DNA of 31,738 nucleotides, taken from positions 1 through 31,738 of the forward strand of contig CAYIZP010000035.1 in NCBI GenBank assembly GCA_964367905.1. Direction: 5' to 3'. Below are positions 31,686 through 31,738 of this stretch, piece by piece. The position numbers and the translations under genes are program-made. Origin of the DNA: CAUPWF01 sp964367905. Lineage in GTDB: Bacteria > Bacillota > Clostridia > Lachnospirales > Lachnospiraceae. The notes beneath the pieces were generated by a model. It worked only from the letters and a program-made list of their open reading frames with translations. It did no database searches and was not told the origin of the DNA. Each line of letters starts with the position of its first letter. Within the stretch, counting starts at the first letter, position 1.

Positions 31686-31738
31686 TGGGACCAACAGGGC
31701 TCGAACCTGTGACCCCCTGCTTGTAAGGCAGGTGCTCT
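31686..31738 (-). tRNA. tRNA-Val (TAC), partial at the window edge
   Basis: The 3' 53 nt of a tRNA: anticodon TAC in CTTACAA, T-stem ACAGG/CCTGT, 3' acceptor TGGTCCC with discriminator A. The 5' acceptor and D-arm are beyond the window. It is upstream of the other tRNAs in the same operon. Confidence 0.92.

Overview
The window looks like chromosome of a low-GC, anaerobic, endospore-forming Firmicute, most probably Lachnospiraceae (Clostridium cluster XIVa). The sporulation genes spoIIR and sipL, a DnaE-type replicase, MEP-pathway ispE, and a tmk/holB/ricT/rsmI-like block all fit. The family assignment rests on remembered protein resemblance, not a search. Nearly every gene from 1 to 11.2 kb and from 13 to 29.2 kb is on the minus strand.

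Layout. (1) 1-6.9 kb: housekeeping run read leftwards, cvfB, an HPr-like protein without the active His, dnaE, pfkA, murI and the first codons of a DUF1934-like gene. (2) 6.9-11.2 kb: sporulation/isoprenoid run, a PrcB-like lipoprotein, sipL, ispE, a GntR/FCD regulator and spoIIR. (3) 11.3-12.7 kb: plsC and upp on the plus strand, followed by a palindromic element of about 180 bp. (4) 13-23.3 kb: accessory block on the minus strand with a YesM/YesN-type two-component system, two substrate-binding lipoproteins, two permeases, two ATPases and a type I (Cys) sulfatase. I read it as regulated uptake of a sulfate ester (or related sulfonate-like compound) followed by cytoplasmic hydrolysis. (5) 23.3-29.2 kb: an aminotransferase-fold decarboxylase, guanylate kinase paralogue, holB, ricT, trmN6-like and rsmI, in the order of the B. 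subtilis yaaO-yabC region. (6) 29.2-31 kb: small accessory genes, several visibly decaying: a DinJ-like antitoxin whose PIN toxin has lost its middle, an HTH gene with a stop at codon 4, and a TM2 gene with no usable upstream start. (7) 31-31.7 kb: a minus-strand tRNA operon (Val, Thr, Tyr, fMet, Phe, Lys) with an intrinsic terminator, and between tRNA-Val and tRNA-Thr two tandem 88/89-bp units built partly from tRNA-Thr sequence.

The most interesting observations are: (a) the two importer ATPases carry complementary defects (one lost the switch His, the other the LSGGQ signature), which predicts one dead and one live ATP site, as in asymmetric exporters but rarely discussed for this importer family; (b) the tRNA-Thr-derived tandem repeats with a flipped anticodon arm; (c) the toxin with an in-frame internal deletion; (d) two hairpin-rich intergenic elements that may be mobile palindromic repeats. 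No transposase, phage genes, CRISPR array or rRNA were seen.
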